Source: Psychrobacillus soli (GTDB lineage: Bacteria; Bacillota; Bacilli; Bacillales_A; Planococcaceae). From it: DNA of 64,000 nucleotides. Below are positions 62,941 through 64,000 of this stretch, in pieces. The stretch lies in the NCBI RefSeq assembly GCF_006861775.1, contig NZ_VDGG01000012.1, positions 168 to 64,167 on the forward strand, written 5' to 3'. Position 1 is the stretch's first letter. Every line of letters starts with the position of its first letter. The notes beneath the pieces are model-generated. The model was not told the origin of the DNA. It was given only the letters and a program-made list of their open reading frames with translations, and searched no databases. The translations under genes were made by a program, and so were the position numbers.

Positions 62941-64000
62941 ATGGAAAAAGAAAAATTGTGGACGAAGGATTTTCTTTCAATATCAATTGTCAACTTCGTT
63001 ATGATGTTGTCGATGTATTTGCTATTGGTGACGATGGCAACGTATACAACGGAGACATATGGTGCCTCAGCTAGTACTGCTGGATTAGTTGCTAGTATTT
63101 TTATCATCGGTTCATTAATAGGAAGATTATTTGGTGGTAAACAGATTGCGAAAATGGGCAGTAAGAAAATGCTGATAACCGGGATTATTATATTTAGTAT
63201 TGTGACGATATTTTATTTTATCCCTACTAATATTTATGTCTTAGTGCTTATTCGCCTTTTACATGGGGTCGGAGTAGGTCTCGCTACTACTGCAACGGGA
63301 ACAATCGTATCGCAGATTATACCATCCAGTAGAAGTGGTGAAGGAATTAGTTATTTCAGTTTAAGTGTGGTATTATCGACGGCTATTGGACCGCTGATCG
63401 GGCTTGCTTTCATCGGCTCTTTTGGTTATACGAGTATTTTTATATTTTCGTTAGTAATGGGGATTATTAGTTTAATCATTGCACTTCCTGTTAAGGCACC
63501 AAAAATAAAGCATGTGGCCAAAGATGAAAATACAGGATTTAAGTTCGCAAGCTTTTTCGAATCAAAAGCGATGCCGGTTTCCATTGCAATGTTTGTGATG
63601 GCTTTTGCTTATTCAAGTATCTTATCTTTTATTACCTCATATGCTGCTGAAATTGATTTGGTGAAAGCGGGAAGTTTCTATTTTCTCGTATATGCAGTCA
63701 TTATCTTAATTTCCCGACCGTTTACAGGGAAACTATTGGATATTAGAGGCGGTAATAGCATTGCTTATCCAGGATTAGTGCTATTTGCAATTGGGATGTT
63801 ATTACTTAGCCAGACACAAACTAGTTTCCTTTTCTTACTAGCAGCTGCGTTTATTGGATTAGGTTATGGTAATTTTCAATCTACTACGCAGGCACTCGCT
63901 ATAAAAGTGACACCTCCTCATCGAATGGGGTTAGCAAACTCAACGTATTTTATCTTCCTAGATTTGGGTCTTGGATTAGGGCCTTTCTTATTAGGTTACT
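62941..64000 (+). CDS. MFS transporter (YwoG-like), 3' end beyond window
   Basis: At least 353 residues, open to the window edge, so the C-terminus (about 40-50 residues, one or two helices) is missing. About eleven membrane helices are visible. Loop motif A reads GRLFGGKQIAKMGSKKMLIT and the antiporter-like segment is VVLSTAIGPLIGLAF. ATG 62941 follows AAGGGGTGAG, which overlaps the MarR stop. Likely exports a toxic compound under control of the upstream MarR protein. Confidence 0.9.
   Translation, partial: MEKEKLWTKDFLSISIVNFVMMLSMYLLLVTMATYTTETYGASASTAGLVASIFIIGSLIGRLFGGKQIAKMGSKKMLITGIIIFSIVTIFYFIPTNIYVLVLIRLLHGVGVGLATTATGTIVSQIIPSSRSGEGISYFSLSVVLSTAIGPLIGLAFIGSFGYTSIFIFSLVMGIISLIIALPVKAPKIKHVAKDENTGFKFASFFESKAMPVSIAMFVMAFAYSSILSFITSYAAEIDLVKAGSFYFLVYAVIILISRPFTGKLLDIRGGNSIAYPGLVLFAIGMLLLSQTQTSFLFLLAAAFIGLGYGNFQSTTQALAIKVTPPHRMGLANSTYFIFLDLGLGLGPFLLGY

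Overview
The window (64 kb, low GC) is a chromosomal segment of an endospore-forming Bacillales. It starts in the 3' end of a 23S rRNA gene, followed by 5S rRNA and six tRNA genes. Next comes the conserved Bacillus-type block rocF – sigW – rsiW – cdaA – cdaR – glmM – (yfkM-like, gamma-glutamyltransferase) – glmS. A gerA/B/C spore germinant receptor operon, paiA/paiB, swrC with its TetR repressor, fra and many GntR/MocR/TetR/MarR regulators also fit. I suspect a Planococcaceae/Caryophanaceae or Psychrobacillus-like genus, but the sequence does not prove the genus.

Layout. 0-1.4 kb: rRNA/tRNA cluster. 1.4-13.1 kb: conserved housekeeping block covering envelope-stress sigma factor and anti-sigma factor, c-di-AMP synthesis, and hexosamine synthesis with a glmS ribozyme ahead of glmS. 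13.3-17.8 kb: small zinc-ribbon gene, a gene-free stretch with a group II intron-like hairpin, and the reverse-strand ger operon. 17.9-24.7 kb: a decay zone with two paiB relics, a MocR relic, a frameshifted marR, an MFS gene broken by an in-frame TGA, a DUF5412-like relic and an unknown relic. Intact lysE-type, paiA, Fur-boxed flavin reductase and GntR genes lie between them. 25.1-28 kb: membrane-bound GMC (gluconate-dehydrogenase-type) oxidase operon. 28.1-29 kb: fused remnants of pucR and lrp. 29.1-35.5 kb: SET, fra, AraC/GyrI, an FtsX-type ABC pair, a PhnB/VOC protein and an orphan T-box-like leader. 35.7-46.3 kb: drug-type MFS plus TetR, RraA-like protein, a GntR–ABC operon, tag, DinB, a second MFS, and an intact MocR/paiB divergent pair. 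46.4-53.7 kb: DeoR regulator divergent from a six-gene ABC uptake – PHP hydrolase – HAD phosphatase operon. 53.7-54.8 kb: a gene-poor kilobase with a relic ORF, a strong hairpin and a cluster of DnaA-box-like 9-mers. 54.8-64 kb: pyruvate-oxidase-like TPP enzyme, yerO/swrC RND pump, luciferase-like monooxygenase/HxlR pair, and a MarR–MFS operon cut by the window end.

How it works together. The first block links cell-envelope stress (SigW), c-di-AMP (CdaA/CdaR), and cell-wall precursor supply (GlmM/GlmS). The second half is accessory: regulator–transporter pairs, usually with a visible palindromic operator at the promoter, plus one probable phosphorylated- or phosphodiester-nutrient scavenging operon of unknown substrate. 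That operon is the best candidate here for undescribed biology. Regulatory observations worth following are a 42-bp inverted-repeat box shared by the lysE-type and MocR/paiB promoters, helically phased repeats between deoR and the ABC operon, the DnaA-box cluster, and the orphan T-box.
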